Below are positions 7,738 to 16,063 of a DNA stretch of 22,054 bases, piece after piece. Origin of the DNA: Selenomonadaceae bacterium (GTDB taxonomy: Bacteria > Bacillota > Negativicutes > Selenomonadales > Selenomonadaceae). The notes below the pieces were generated by a model. The model saw only the letters and a program-made list of their open reading frames with translations, did not search any database and was not told where the DNA came from. The translations under genes were made by a program, and so were the position numbers. Where the stretch lies: NCBI GenBank assembly GCA_016280345.1, contig JAEEGN010000207.1, forward strand, positions 1-22,054. The letters are read 5' to 3'. How positions within the stretch are numbered: the first letter of the stretch is position 1; every line of letters begins with the position of its first letter.

Positions 7738-8209
7738 GCCAACGGCCCTGCAGAAGGCGGTGGAGCTCTTGGCCGGGCAGGACCATAGCACGGCGAAGCT
7801 CACGGAAAAGCTCGTCCGGCGCGGCTACGAGACGGACGAGATCGAGGCGGCGGTAACGCGGCTCACGGAGAAGCGCTACCTCAACGACGAAGCCGTCTGC
7901 CAGCGGCAGTTCCAATATTTGTATGAAGAAAGCCGCCTGAGCCTGCGGCAGATCGTGGAAAAGCTCCGGCAGCGGGGCTTCCCCGGCGAGGCCATCGAAG
8001 CCTGCCGCCCCGAGGACAGCCGGGAACGGGAAGAAGCGGTCGCCCTGGCCTGCCTGCGGGCGAAGTTCCGCGCCCCGGCCCCGGCGGAAAAGTGGAAAGT
8101 ATTTCTCTACCGCCGCGGATTCGACATGGCAGTCTGCGAAGCGGCGGCGGCATCATTCCGGGCGGAAGCGCCCCAAGCGGTGGAGGAGGATGACGGATTT
8201 GACGAATGA
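7718..8209 (+). CDS. recX: regulatory protein RecX
   Basis: Small modulator of RecA filaments. From ATG at 7718 it is 163 residues: MKRATPKPTALQKAVELLAG. The RecX pattern of three-helix repeats is visible: HSTAKLTEKLVRRGYETDEIEAAVTRL with YLNDEAVCQRQFQYLYEES, then LRQIVEKLRQRGFPGEAIEAC, then EKWKVFLYRRGFDMAVCEAA. The frame is open further upstream, but that part is an Arg/Lys-rich shadow of the RecA tail and is not conserved. The start lies 20 nt inside recA with only a weak AAGG adjacent, so translation probably depends on coupling to recA. The stop lies 20 nt inside guaA. Confidence 0.88.
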   Translation: MKRATPKPTALQKAVELLAGQDHSTAKLTEKLVRRGYETDEIEAAVTRLTEKRYLNDEAVCQRQFQYLYEESRLSLRQIVEKLRQRGFPGEAIEACRPEDSREREEAVALACLRAKFRAPAPAEKWKVFLYRRGFDMAVCEAAAASFRAEAPQAVEEDDGFDE

Positions 8210-9743
8210 AATGGTGCTGGTGCTGGACTACGGCGGCCAATACAACCAGCTGATCGCCCGCCGGGTGCGGGAGGAGCACGTTTACTGCGAGGTTCATCCC
8301 TATACCATGCGTCTCGACGAGATCCGGGCGAAAAAGCCCCGGGGCATCATCCTGACCGGCGGCCCCAACAGTGTCTATGGGCCCAACGCCCTGACCTCGG
8401 ACCGGGCCCTCTTTGATCTCGGCGTGCCGGTGCTTGGCATCTGCTACGGCAGCCAGCTCATGGCCCAGGTCCTGGGCGGCCGGGTGGAGGCGGCGCCGGT
8501 CTCCGAGTACGGGCGCACGGAAATCTCCATCACCGCCCGCGACTCGCGCCTGTTCACCGGCGTATCGTCCCGGACCACCGGCTGGATGAGCCATACCGAC
8601 TACATCGCCGCCCTGCCGCCGGGTTTCCGGGCCACGGCCAAGACCGCGAACTGCCCCTTCGCCGCCATGGAGGACGCTGACCGCGGCCTCTACGCCGTAC
8701 AGTTCCATCCCGAAGTCCTGCACACCGTCGAGGGCAAGAAAATCCTCCGCCAGTTCGTGCGCGACATCTGCGGCTGCGCCGGCGACTGGCGCATGGACTC
8801 CTTCGTCGAAACAACGGTGGCGGCCCTGCGGCAGAAAATCGGCGACGGCCGCGTCCTCTGCGCCCTCTCCGGCGGCGTGGATTCCTCGGTGGCGGCGGTG
8901 CTGCTCTCCAAGGCCATCGGCAAGCAGCTCACCTGCGTCTTCGTCGACCACGGCCTGCTGCGCAAGAACGAAGGCGACGAAGTGGCGGCGGTCTTCGGCG
9001 AGGACGGCCCCTACGACCTGAACTTCGTACGGGTGGACGCCAGCCAACGGTTCTACGAAAAGCTCCGGGGCGTCACCGACCCGGAGCGGAAGCGCAAGAT
9101 CATCGGCGAGGAATTCATCCGCGTCTTTGAAGCCGAAGCGAAAAAGATCGGCCGGGTAGACTTCCTGGCCCAGGGTACCATCTATCCCGACGTCATCGAA
9201 AGCGGCCTCGGGAAATCCGCCGTCATCAAGTCCCATCACAACGTCGGCGGCCTGCCGGACCACGTGGACTTCAAGGAAATCGTCGAGCCCCTGCGGTTGC
9301 TCTTTAAGGACGAAGTCCGCGAAGCCGGCCGCGCCCTCGGCATCCCCGAAAACCTCGTCCGCCGCCAGCCTTTCCCGGGGCCGGGCCTCGGCATCCGCAT
9401 CATCGGCGAGGTCACCAAGGAAAAGATCCGGATCGTCCAGGACGCCGACGCCATCTACCGCGAGGAAATCGCCAGGGCCGGCGCCGACAAGGACCTCGGC
9501 CAGTATTTCGCCGCCCTCACCAATATGCGTTCCGTCGGCGTCATGGGCGACGGACGCACTTACGACTACGCCATCGCTCTCCGGGCGGTGCTCACCAGCG
9601 ACTTCATGACCGCCGACAGCGCCCGCCTTCCCTGGGACGTCCTGCAGACCGCGGCCAACCGCATCGTCAACGAAGTCAAAGGCGTCAACCGCGTCCTCTA
9701 CGACTGCACCAGCAAACCCCCGGCCACGATCGAGTTCGAGTGA
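8190..9743 (+). CDS. guaA: GMP synthase (glutamine-hydrolysing)
   Basis: Converts XMP, ATP and glutamine to GMP, the last step of guanine nucleotide synthesis. The 517-residue protein has the full two-part layout. The class I glutamine amidotransferase has nucleophile Cys85 in LGICYGSQLMA and His173/Glu175 in QFHPEV. The ATP-pyrophosphatase domain has SGGVDSS at 227-233. The C-terminal dimerisation domain includes RQPFPGPGLGIR and ends KPPATIEFE, the usual GuaA end. The start at 8190 has GGAGG 3 nt upstream; an in-frame ATG at 8211 is an alternative that would remove 7 residues. It overlaps recX by 20 nt and is followed by a strong terminator, so it is the last gene of a recA-recX-guaA unit. 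Confidence 0.97.
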   Translation: MTDLTNEMVLVLDYGGQYNQLIARRVREEHVYCEVHPYTMRLDEIRAKKPRGIILTGGPNSVYGPNALTSDRALFDLGVPVLGICYGSQLMAQVLGGRVEAAPVSEYGRTEISITARDSRLFTGVSSRTTGWMSHTDYIAALPPGFRATAKTANCPFAAMEDADRGLYAVQFHPEVLHTVEGKKILRQFVRDICGCAGDWRMDSFVETTVAALRQKIGDGRVLCALSGGVDSSVAAVLLSKAIGKQLTCVFVDHGLLRKNEGDEVAAVFGEDGPYDLNFVRVDASQRFYEKLRGVTDPERKRKIIGEEFIRVFEAEAKKIGRVDFLAQGTIYPDVIESGLGKSAVIKSHHNVGGLPDHVDFKEIVEPLRLLFKDEVREAGRALGIPENLVRRQPFPGPGLGIRIIGEVTKEKIRIVQDADAIYREEIARAGADKDLGQYFAALTNMRSVGVMGDGRTYDYAIALRAVLTSDFMTADSARLPWDVLQTAANRIVNEVKGVNRVLYDCTSKPPATIEFE

Positions 9744-9748
9744 AAGCG

Positions 9749-9795
9749 AATCCCCGTATCCATTACGGCAATAAGGATACGGGGATTTCTTTTTG
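9749..9795 (+). terminator. intrinsic terminator after guaA
   Basis: A 13-bp perfect stem (AATCCCCGTATCC at 9749-9761 with its complement at 9775-9787), a 13-nt loop, then TCTTTTT. It starts 5 nt after the guaA stop and is one of the clearest terminators in the window. Confidence 0.92.
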
Positions 9796-9928
9796 ACGAA
9801 TGGCGCGGGGGCTGCTTGCATGGTTCGCTGTCTGATGAGAGCTGTTCTGGTCTCTCGGGTTCTGACGCCAAGGCGTGCGGCCGTTATGGAGGCCATGCCT
9901 TCAGGGATGGACCGCCGGTGAGCCGAAC

Positions 9929-10012
9929 GCCTGATTCAGCCGGATTTCCAATCTCGCCCTTCCCTATTCCCGTCATTGATGGTAAAATAATAAAGTTAAA
10001 TCTGAATCAGGC
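9929..10012. repeat. 11-bp inverted repeat flanking the smc promoter region
   Basis: GCCTGATTCAG at 9929-9939 is repeated in inverted form as CTGAATCAGGC at 10002-10012, with 62 nt between. The enclosed DNA holds the only promoter-like element before smc. It could form a leader structure or be a binding-site pair. The rest of the 9796-10014 gap shows no coding or RNA gene that I can support. Confidence 0.35.
9980..9988 (+). promoter_or_regulatory. extended -10 promoter for smc-ftsY
   Basis: TGGTAAAAT is an extended -10 element about 35 nt before the smc start, without a recognisable -35. The layout matches the extended -10 elements at 2331 and 4651. It follows the guaA terminator, so smc needs its own promoter here. 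Confidence 0.35.
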
Positions 10013-10023
10013 TGGTGAACGGG

Positions 10024-13000
10024 TTGCAGTTGAAGCGGCTGGAGGCATACGGGTTCAAGTCCTTTGCCGATAAGATAGAGATAGAGTTCAATAACGGCGT
10101 TACGGCGATTGTCGGGCCGAATGGCAGCGGCAAGAGCAATATCACCGACGCCATCCGCTGGGTACTGGGGGAGCAAAATATCCGGGCCTTGCGCGGGATG
10201 AAAGCGGAGGATATCATTTTTACCGGCAGCACGGAGCGCCGGGCACTGGGAGTGGCGGAGGTTTCGCTGACACTGCTCAACGAGGGTGATATGGCGGTGG
10301 ATTTTCAGGAAGTGGTCATCACCCGCCGCCTGTTCCGCTCGGGGGAGCGGGAGTTCTTCATCAACAAGGCCCCCTGCCGCCTGAAGGACATCTATGCCCT
10401 GATCGCCGATACCGGTCTCGGGCACGACGGGCTCTCGGTCATCAGCCAGAACAAGATGGACGAGATCCTGAACAGCCGGCCCGAGGAGCGGCGGCTGTTC
10501 TTCGAGGAGACGGCAGGCATCACGAAGTACCGCGACCGCAAGCGCGAGTCGCTGCGCAAACTCCAGGACACGGAGACAAATCTGACGCGGGTTTCGGACC
10601 TGCAGCAGGAAATCGGGAGCCGCCTGGGGCCGCTGGGCGAGGAAGCGGAGCGCACCCGGCAGTACAACGCCTGGCAGGAAACTTACCGCCAGGTGAAGGT
10701 GACGGAGCTGTTCCGACAGCAGGAGCGGTTCCGGAAGGAAGAGCAGGCGGGGCAGGAGGAAATCCGGCAGCGCCAGGAGGAAGAAGCGGCGGCGGCGGCC
10801 CGTCTCGCGTCCCAGGAGGCGGCGGGTGAGGCGCTGGCAGCGGAAATCCTGAATCTGGAGCAGGCGCTGGAGGTTTGCGCCCGGGAGCGGGAGGCCATCA
10901 AGAGCCGTCAGGAGAAGGCGGAGAGCGAGATCCGGGTGCTGGAGGCGTACCGCCAGCAGCACGACGAGAATCAGCGGCGTTTGAACGAGCAGCTGGATTC
11001 CCTGCGCCAGCAGGAGGAATCCGCCCGGAAGGAGCGGGAAGAGTTCGCCAAGGCGCAAGCGGATTGCCTGAAAGAGAAAGAAGCGGCGGACCGGAAGCTC
11101 CAGGAGGAGAGGGAAAAGGCCCGCGCCCTGGCGGAGCAGGTTCGCGCCCAGAAGGAGCGGACGCAGGCGCTGCGGCAAAGCCTTTCCGAGGCGCAGCGGG
11201 ACGTCTTGACGAAGAAGAGCGCCCTCGACCTGCTGGACCAGGGCATAGCGAACGACACCGCCAACCGGGAGGAAGAAGCGGCGCAGGCGGCGGCGCTGGA
11301 GAAGGAACTGAAAAAGAACCGGGCGCGGCTGACGGAGCTCGTCGAACAGACGGCGGCCCAGGAGAAGGAGCATGCCGCTCTCGCCGCCGCCCAGCGGGAG
11401 GCCGAAGTCCGGCAGCAGAAGCTCCGGGGCGCGATGCGCAACCAGCAGCAGACGCTGCGGACCGGACAGCAGTTCATTGACCAGGCGGAGGCGAAGCTGG
11501 CGGCGCTGCAGCGCATGCAGAAGGATTACGAGGGATTCGGCAAGGCGGCGAAGGCCGTGCTGCTGTCCCGGGAGGGCTGGCGCAAGGGCGTTGCCGGCGC
11601 CGTGGCCGAGCTGCTGACAATCCCGGCGAAGTATTTGACGGCGGCCGAGGTCGCGCTGGGCGCCGGCCAGCAGAACATCGTGACCGAGGACGCGGAGACG
11701 GCCCGGCAGGCCATCGCCTATCTCAAGCGGACACGGGCCGGCCGGGTGACGTTCCTGCCGCTGGACACGCTGACGCCGCGGCCGGCGCCGGAGGAAAAGG
11801 TCCGGCGACAGGCGGGCGTCATCGGCTACATGAACGAGGTCGTGACGGCGGCGGAGAAGTTCCGGAAAGTCGTGGATTTCCTGCTGGGCCGGACGCTGCT
11901 GGTGGATACGATGGTCCACGCCCTGAAGGTGGCGAAGCAGCAGGGGTATCGGCTGCGAATCGTGACGCTGGAGGGCGAGCTTTTGAACCCCGGCGGTTCC
12001 ATCGCCGGCGGCAGCCTGCAGGGCCGGGAGTCGGGTTTCCTGAACCGGAGCGGCGAGATTGAGGCCCTGCGGCAAAGCCTGGCGAAGCGTCAGGCGGAGC
12101 AGGAGAAAGAGCAGCAAGCCTACGACGCGGCGGTCAAAGAGGTCGAGGAAAGCGAGACGCGGGCGCGGGAAGCGAAGGAAAAGCTTGACGACCTGCGCGT
12201 TGCCGAAGCGGAGACGGGGGCGAACCGTAATCTCCTGGCGGACAAGACGGAGGCGGACGGCCTGAAGCTCGACGCCATGAAGGCCCTGGCGGCCCGGCGG
12301 GAGGAGTCTTTCGCCCAGATGCAGGGGCAGCGGGTGCAGCTCGTCCGCGAGATGAAGGCGACGGAAACCCGACAGGCGCAGTTGGAGCAGGAGTCCCGGA
12401 ATGCGGAGGAAAGCCTCTCCGACCTGGAGGACGACGCCGACAGCCAGGGGCGGCTCATCAACAAACGTGAGCTCGAAGCGGCGGATTTGGGCAACCGGGC
12501 TACGACGAACCAGACAATGGTGCTGACGAAGGACCGGGAACTGGAACGGCTGGCGCAGGAAATCGCCAGCAACCGGCAGGAGGCGGAAGCCCTCGAAAGT
12601 GGTCTGGCCGACGGCGCGGAAAAAATCGCGGCCTTTCGCCGCGAGGCCGCGGCCCTGGCGCAGGAGTACGCGGCCAAGAACCGGGAGCATCAGGCCATCT
12701 ATACCGGGCGGATGGAAAAAACGACGGCCCGGGAAGAGAACGAGAGCGCCGTCCGCCAGGCCCGTCAGGCCATAGCGAAAGTGCAGGAGCAACTGCACCA
12801 GCTCGAACTGGCGCAGTCGAAGCGGCGCTTCCAGACGGAACAGTGCGAGGCCACGCTGAAGGACGAGTACCAGCTTTCGCCGGCGGAAGCGGCGGCGCTG
12901 GCGCTGGACATTTCCGACCGGCAGCTCCGGGAGGAGCGGCGCTCTCTGGAGGAACGCATCGCGGCTCTGGGAGCGGTAAACCCCGGGGCCATCGACGAAT

Positions 13001-13572
13001 ACGAGAAGCTCCGGGACCGCTACGAGTTCATCGAGCGCCAGATCAAGGATCTGGAAACGGCCCGGGCGGACCTCGGCCGCATCATCCGCGAAATGGACGC
13101 GACGATGACGCGGCAGTTCAAAGAGGCCTTCGCTCAGATACAGAAGCATTTCCACGAGATCTTCACGGCCCTTTTCGGCGGCGGCAAGGCGGAGCTCTTC
13201 CTGACCGACGAGAAGAACGTGCTGGAGGCCGGCGTCGAGATCGTGGTGCAGGTACCGGACAAGAAGCAGCAGAGCCTTTCGGCCCTGTCCGGCGGCGAGC
13301 GGGCGCTGACCGTTATCGCGCTGCTCTTCGCGTTCCTCAAGGTCCGCCCGGCGCCCTTCTCGGTGCTGGACGAGATCGACGCGCCGCTGGACGAGACGAA
13401 CATCGCCCGCTTCGGGCGCTTTCTGCAAGAGTTCTCGCAGGAGACGCAGTTCGTCATCGTCACCCACCGCAAGGGCACGATGGAAGCGGCGGACACCCTG
13501 TACGGGGTGACGCTGGAAGACGCCGGCGTATCGAAGATATTATCCGTGAAGCTCGAGGAACTGTCCGCGTGA
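10024..13572 (+). CDS. smc: chromosome segregation protein SMC
   Basis: ATPase subunit of the bacterial condensin (SMC-ScpAB) that organises and segregates the chromosome. About 1,182 residues, the usual length. The N-terminal head has Walker A GPNGSGKS at 31-38. Coiled coil 1 (about 170-490) is rich in Glu, Gln, Arg and Ala. The hinge spans about 500-660 and ends near NPGGSIAGGS, followed by coiled coil 2. The C-terminal head has the ABC signature LSGGERALT (1088-1096) and Walker B FSVLDEID (1112-1119). I prefer the TTG at 10024 (MQLKRLEAYGFKSFADK, the family N-terminus) with GGTGA five bases upstream. A GTG at 10015 would add three residues. ftsY follows after 34 nt. Confidence 0.96.
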   Translation: MQLKRLEAYGFKSFADKIEIEFNNGVTAIVGPNGSGKSNITDAIRWVLGEQNIRALRGMKAEDIIFTGSTERRALGVAEVSLTLLNEGDMAVDFQEVVITRRLFRSGEREFFINKAPCRLKDIYALIADTGLGHDGLSVISQNKMDEILNSRPEERRLFFEETAGITKYRDRKRESLRKLQDTETNLTRVSDLQQEIGSRLGPLGEEAERTRQYNAWQETYRQVKVTELFRQQERFRKEEQAGQEEIRQRQEEEAAAAARLASQEAAGEALAAEILNLEQALEVCAREREAIKSRQEKAESEIRVLEAYRQQHDENQRRLNEQLDSLRQQEESARKEREEFAKAQADCLKEKEAADRKLQEEREKARALAEQVRAQKERTQALRQSLSEAQRDVLTKKSALDLLDQGIANDTANREEEAAQAAALEKELKKNRARLTELVEQTAAQEKEHAALAAAQREAEVRQQKLRGAMRNQQQTLRTGQQFIDQAEAKLAALQRMQKDYEGFGKAAKAVLLSREGWRKGVAGAVAELLTIPAKYLTAAEVALGAGQQNIVTEDAETARQAIAYLKRTRAGRVTFLPLDTLTPRPAPEEKVRRQAGVIGYMNEVVTAAEKFRKVVDFLLGRTLLVDTMVHALKVAKQQGYRLRIVTLEGELLNPGGSIAGGSLQGRESGFLNRSGEIEALRQSLAKRQAEQEKEQQAYDAAVKEVEESETRAREAKEKLDDLRVAEAETGANRNLLADKTEADGLKLDAMKALAARREESFAQMQGQRVQLVREMKATETRQAQLEQESRNAEESLSDLEDDADSQGRLINKRELEAADLGNRATTNQTMVLTKDRELERLAQEIASNRQEAEALESGLADGAEKIAAFRREAAALAQEYAAKNREHQAIYTGRMEKTTAREENESAVRQARQAIAKVQEQLHQLELAQSKRRFQTEQCEATLKDEYQLSPAEAAALALDISDRQLREERRSLEERIAALGAVNPGAIDEYEKLRDRYEFIERQIKDLETARADLGRIIREMDATMTRQFKEAFAQIQKHFHEIFTALFGGGKAELFLTDEKNVLEAGVEIVVQVPDKKQQSLSALSGGERALTVIALLFAFLKVRPAPFSVLDEIDAPLDETNIARFGRFLQEFSQETQFVIVTHRKGTMEAADTLYGVTLEDAGVSKILSVKLEELSA

Positions 13573-13606
13573 GAACGCCGGGCATTCCGGGAAAGGGGAC
13601 TGTCAA

Positions 13607-14521
13607 ATGGGTTTTTTTGACCGGCTGAAGCAGGGGCTCGCCAAGACGCGGGAATCCCTGACCGCGAAAATCGAGAAGACGATTCTGGGCTACGCCGACA
13701 TCAGCGACGACCTGCTGGATGAGCTGGAGGAAATCCTCATCATGGCCGACGTAGGCGTCACCACGACGGAGCAGCTCATGAAGGCGGTACGGAAGGGAAT
13801 CAGGCAGAAGGAAATCAAGGGGCCTGAAGACCTCAAGCCCTTCCTGGAGAAGAAAATCACCGAGATTCTCGTGGCCGGCGGGGCGGGCGTCCGCATGGCG
13901 GCCAACGGGCCCACGGTCATGCTGATTGTCGGCGTCAACGGGGCCGGCAAAACCACCACCATCGGCAAGCTCAGCGCCTTTTACAACTACTATGGCAAGA
14001 AGGTCGTGCTGGCGGCGGCGGATACCTTCCGGGCCGCCGCCATCGACCAGCTCCAGATTTGGGGCGAGCGCACCGGGGCGGAAGTCATTCGCCATGAGGA
14101 AGGTTCCGACCCGGCAGCGGTGGTCTATGACGCGGTGAAGGCGGCGAAGGCCCGGGAGGCCGGCGTCCTCATCGTGGACACGGCGGGCCGCCTGCAGACG
14201 AAGGCAAACCTGATGGCGGAGCTGGAGAAGATCAACCGCGTCATCCAGCGCGAGATTCCCGGCGCGCCCCACGAGACGCTGCTGGTGCTGGACGCCACCA
14301 CGGGGCAGAACGCCGTGAGCCAGGCGAAGCTCTTCACCCAGGCGGCGCCCGTCACCGGCGTCGCCCTGACCAAGCTGGACGGCACTGCCAAGGGCGGCGT
14401 AGTCATCGGCATCAAGGCCGAGCTCAACATCCCCATCAAGTGGATCGGCGTCGGCGAAGCCGTCGAGGACCTGCGCCCCTTCGTGGCCGAGGACTTCGCC
14501 CGGGCCCTGTTCGGCGAATGA
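13607..14521 (+). CDS. ftsY: signal recognition particle receptor FtsY
   Basis: SRP-type GTPase that receives ribosome-nascent-chain complexes at the membrane. The 304-residue protein is the short form: a brief MGFFDRLKQGLAKTRESL start replaces the long acidic A domain of E. coli FtsY. The N domain covers about 20-90. The G domain has G1 GVNGAGKT (109-116), the FtsY/Ffh insertion with DTFRAAAIDQL (139-149), G3 DTAGR (191-195) and G4 TKLDG (255-259). WIGVGEAVEDLRPF near the C-terminus is conserved. RBS AAAGGGG precedes the ATG by about 7 nt. It lies behind smc, an order common in Bacillota. Confidence 0.97.
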   Translation: MGFFDRLKQGLAKTRESLTAKIEKTILGYADISDDLLDELEEILIMADVGVTTTEQLMKAVRKGIRQKEIKGPEDLKPFLEKKITEILVAGGAGVRMAANGPTVMLIVGVNGAGKTTTIGKLSAFYNYYGKKVVLAAADTFRAAAIDQLQIWGERTGAEVIRHEEGSDPAAVVYDAVKAAKAREAGVLIVDTAGRLQTKANLMAELEKINRVIQREIPGAPHETLLVLDATTGQNAVSQAKLFTQAAPVTGVALTKLDGTAKGGVVIGIKAELNIPIKWIGVGEAVEDLRPFVAEDFARALFGE

Positions 14522-14544
14522 CCGGTTCAGGAAAACAGAAACCC

Positions 14545-14563
14545 TTGACAGGTATTGTATAAT
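14545..14563 (+). promoter_or_regulatory. promoter-like elements before the diguanylate cyclase gene
   Basis: A perfect TTGACA (14545-14550) and a perfect TATAAT (14558-14563) occur only 7 nt apart, too close to act together as one sigma-A promoter. TATAAT may be used alone with a poor -35 (around 14535-14540). The gap between ftsY and the next gene shows no terminator, so read-through is also possible. Confidence 0.3.
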
Positions 14564-14618
14564 AGACTAGTGAAGCTGTGTTTCGTATTTCCGTAGAAGG
14601 GAACGACACCTTACCGCT

Positions 14619-15980
14619 ATGAATAGCCTGAAAAATCTTATGAACCGCGGCATATCGCTGCGAAAACTCAATATCGCCATGCTCACCGTCGCCCTTCTGG
14701 CCTCGCTGGTCCTGTCCTATTCCATGCACCAGACGACGGAAAACAACCAGGCGGCGCACAACGCTACCCAGTACCTTCTCAACTGGCGGGAAAGCTCCTA
14801 TGACCTGCAGCGGGCCTCCGATTTTCTGACGGAAAACATCCGCTGCTTCGTCGTGACCGGCGAGAGGGAGCACCTTGACCTGTACTTCAAGGAAGCGAAA
14901 ATCGACCAGCGCCGCGACCACGCCGTGGCGGAACTGGAGCAGAGTTCGGCCAACCCCGGGGCCATCAACAACCTGAAGGGCGCCATGGCGGAGTCCATGG
15001 AGCTCATGAACCGCGAGTACCACGCGGCGCGGTTGGCGGTGGACGCTTATGGCCTCGACCTCGACGATTTCCCCGAAGAGATTCAGCAGTACAGGCTGTC
15101 CCGGCTGGAAAAATCCATGACGGACGAAGAGAAGAAGGAGCTGGCCGTAGAACTCCTTTTCGGGGAAGAATACCACCAGAAAAAGGACGCCATCTCCGGC
15201 CACATGCAACGTTGCCTCGCGGCCCTGAAAGAAGACCTGATGAAGAAGCAGCTCACCGCCGCGGAAGAACTGCGGAACCAGGTCTGGATGGAGCACCTGC
15301 TGACCTTCCTGCTGATCGGGGTTACCCTCGGCATCGTGTTCCTGACCGCCCGGCTCGTCATCTTCCCGCTCCAGCGGTGCGTCGAACTGATTCGTGACGA
15401 GAAGGACATCCCTCTGGACGGCGCCTACGAAGTGCGGTTCCTGGCCAAGACTTACAACCTCATGCACCATACGAACCTGGAGAGCCAGGAGAAGTTGTCT
15501 TACGAAGCGACGCACGACAAGCTGACGGGCCTCTACAACCGCCGCGGCTACGATTTCCTGCTGCAGAACGTGGACCTGGAGACTTCGGCGCTGATCCTGT
15601 TCGACCTCGACAAGTTCAAGCAGATCAACGACACCTTCGGCCACGACGCCGGCGACCGGGTGCTGATGAAGGTGGCGGACGCGCTCTTCTGCAGCTTCCG
15701 CACCCAGGATTTCGTCTGCCGCATCGGTGGCGACGAGTTCGCCGTCATCATGGTCCACTCCGACCCGTCCCTGAAAGAACTATTGCTGAACAAGGCCCGG
15801 AAAATCAACGAGAGACTTGCCAGTGAGGCGACGGATACGCCGGCCATCTCGGTCAGCATGGGCGTGGCCTTCGGCTTTGACGGCGTTGACGCCGAGTACC
15901 TGTTCAAGCAAGCGGATACGTCCCTCTACAAGGCGAAGAAAGACGACGACGTCAGCGTCTGGTTCCATTCCGCCGGCTGA
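14619..15980 (+). CDS. membrane-bound diguanylate cyclase (GGDEF domain)
   Basis: Makes c-di-GMP from two GTP. 453 residues. TM1 at about 18-36 and TM2 at about 227-249 enclose a ~190-residue, mainly helical extracytoplasmic region that probably acts as sensor; its ligand is unknown. After a short linker comes the GGDEF domain from about 295, with THDKLTGLYNRRG (298-310), FDLDKFKQINDTFGHDAGD (328-346) and the active-site loop GGDEF at 370-374. RTQD at 361-364, five residues before it, matches the inhibitory I-site RxxD, so product feedback inhibition is likely. No EAL or HD-GYP domain is present. The ATG at 14619 lacks a good Shine-Dalgarno (AGAAGG is about 18 nt away), suggesting low translation. 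A terminator follows. Confidence 0.93.
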   Translation: MNSLKNLMNRGISLRKLNIAMLTVALLASLVLSYSMHQTTENNQAAHNATQYLLNWRESSYDLQRASDFLTENIRCFVVTGEREHLDLYFKEAKIDQRRDHAVAELEQSSANPGAINNLKGAMAESMELMNREYHAARLAVDAYGLDLDDFPEEIQQYRLSRLEKSMTDEEKKELAVELLFGEEYHQKKDAISGHMQRCLAALKEDLMKKQLTAAEELRNQVWMEHLLTFLLIGVTLGIVFLTARLVIFPLQRCVELIRDEKDIPLDGAYEVRFLAKTYNLMHHTNLESQEKLSYEATHDKLTGLYNRRGYDFLLQNVDLETSALILFDLDKFKQINDTFGHDAGDRVLMKVADALFCSFRTQDFVCRIGGDEFAVIMVHSDPSLKELLLNKARKINERLASEATDTPAISVSMGVAFGFDGVDAEYLFKQADTSLYKAKKDDDVSVWFHSAG

Positions 15981-16001
15981 TACGGTCCCACAAGATGAAA
16001 A

Positions 16002-16029
16002 AGGCTGCCGCGGTTTTCCACGGCAGCCT
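16002..16029. terminator. bidirectional intrinsic terminator between convergent genes
   Basis: AGGCTGCCG (from 16002) pairs with CGGCAGCCT (ending 16029), extended by two G-C pairs beyond one mismatch, with a small T-rich loop. CTTTTTTT follows on the plus strand and TTTTTC on the minus strand. It lies between the diguanylate cyclase stop (15980) and the end of the minus-strand gene (16064), so it can serve both. Confidence 0.88.
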
Positions 16030-16063
16030 CTTTTTTTGGCATCAGGGGAAATCAGGGAATCGG

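Noticed and set aside
7881..9896. 671-codon minus-strand open frame opposite guaA
   Set aside because: Antisense to GuaA with all catalytic motifs intact on the plus strand; it also runs through the guaA terminator.
9973..13467. 1,164-codon minus-strand open frame opposite smc
   Set aside because: Low-complexity Leu/Arg/Gln-rich translation antisense to a perfectly conserved SMC. It is a GC-bias artefact.
14545..14563. TTGACA and TATAAT as one consensus promoter
   Set aside because: They are only 7 nt apart instead of about 17, so they cannot act as one sigma-A promoter; listed only as separate elements.
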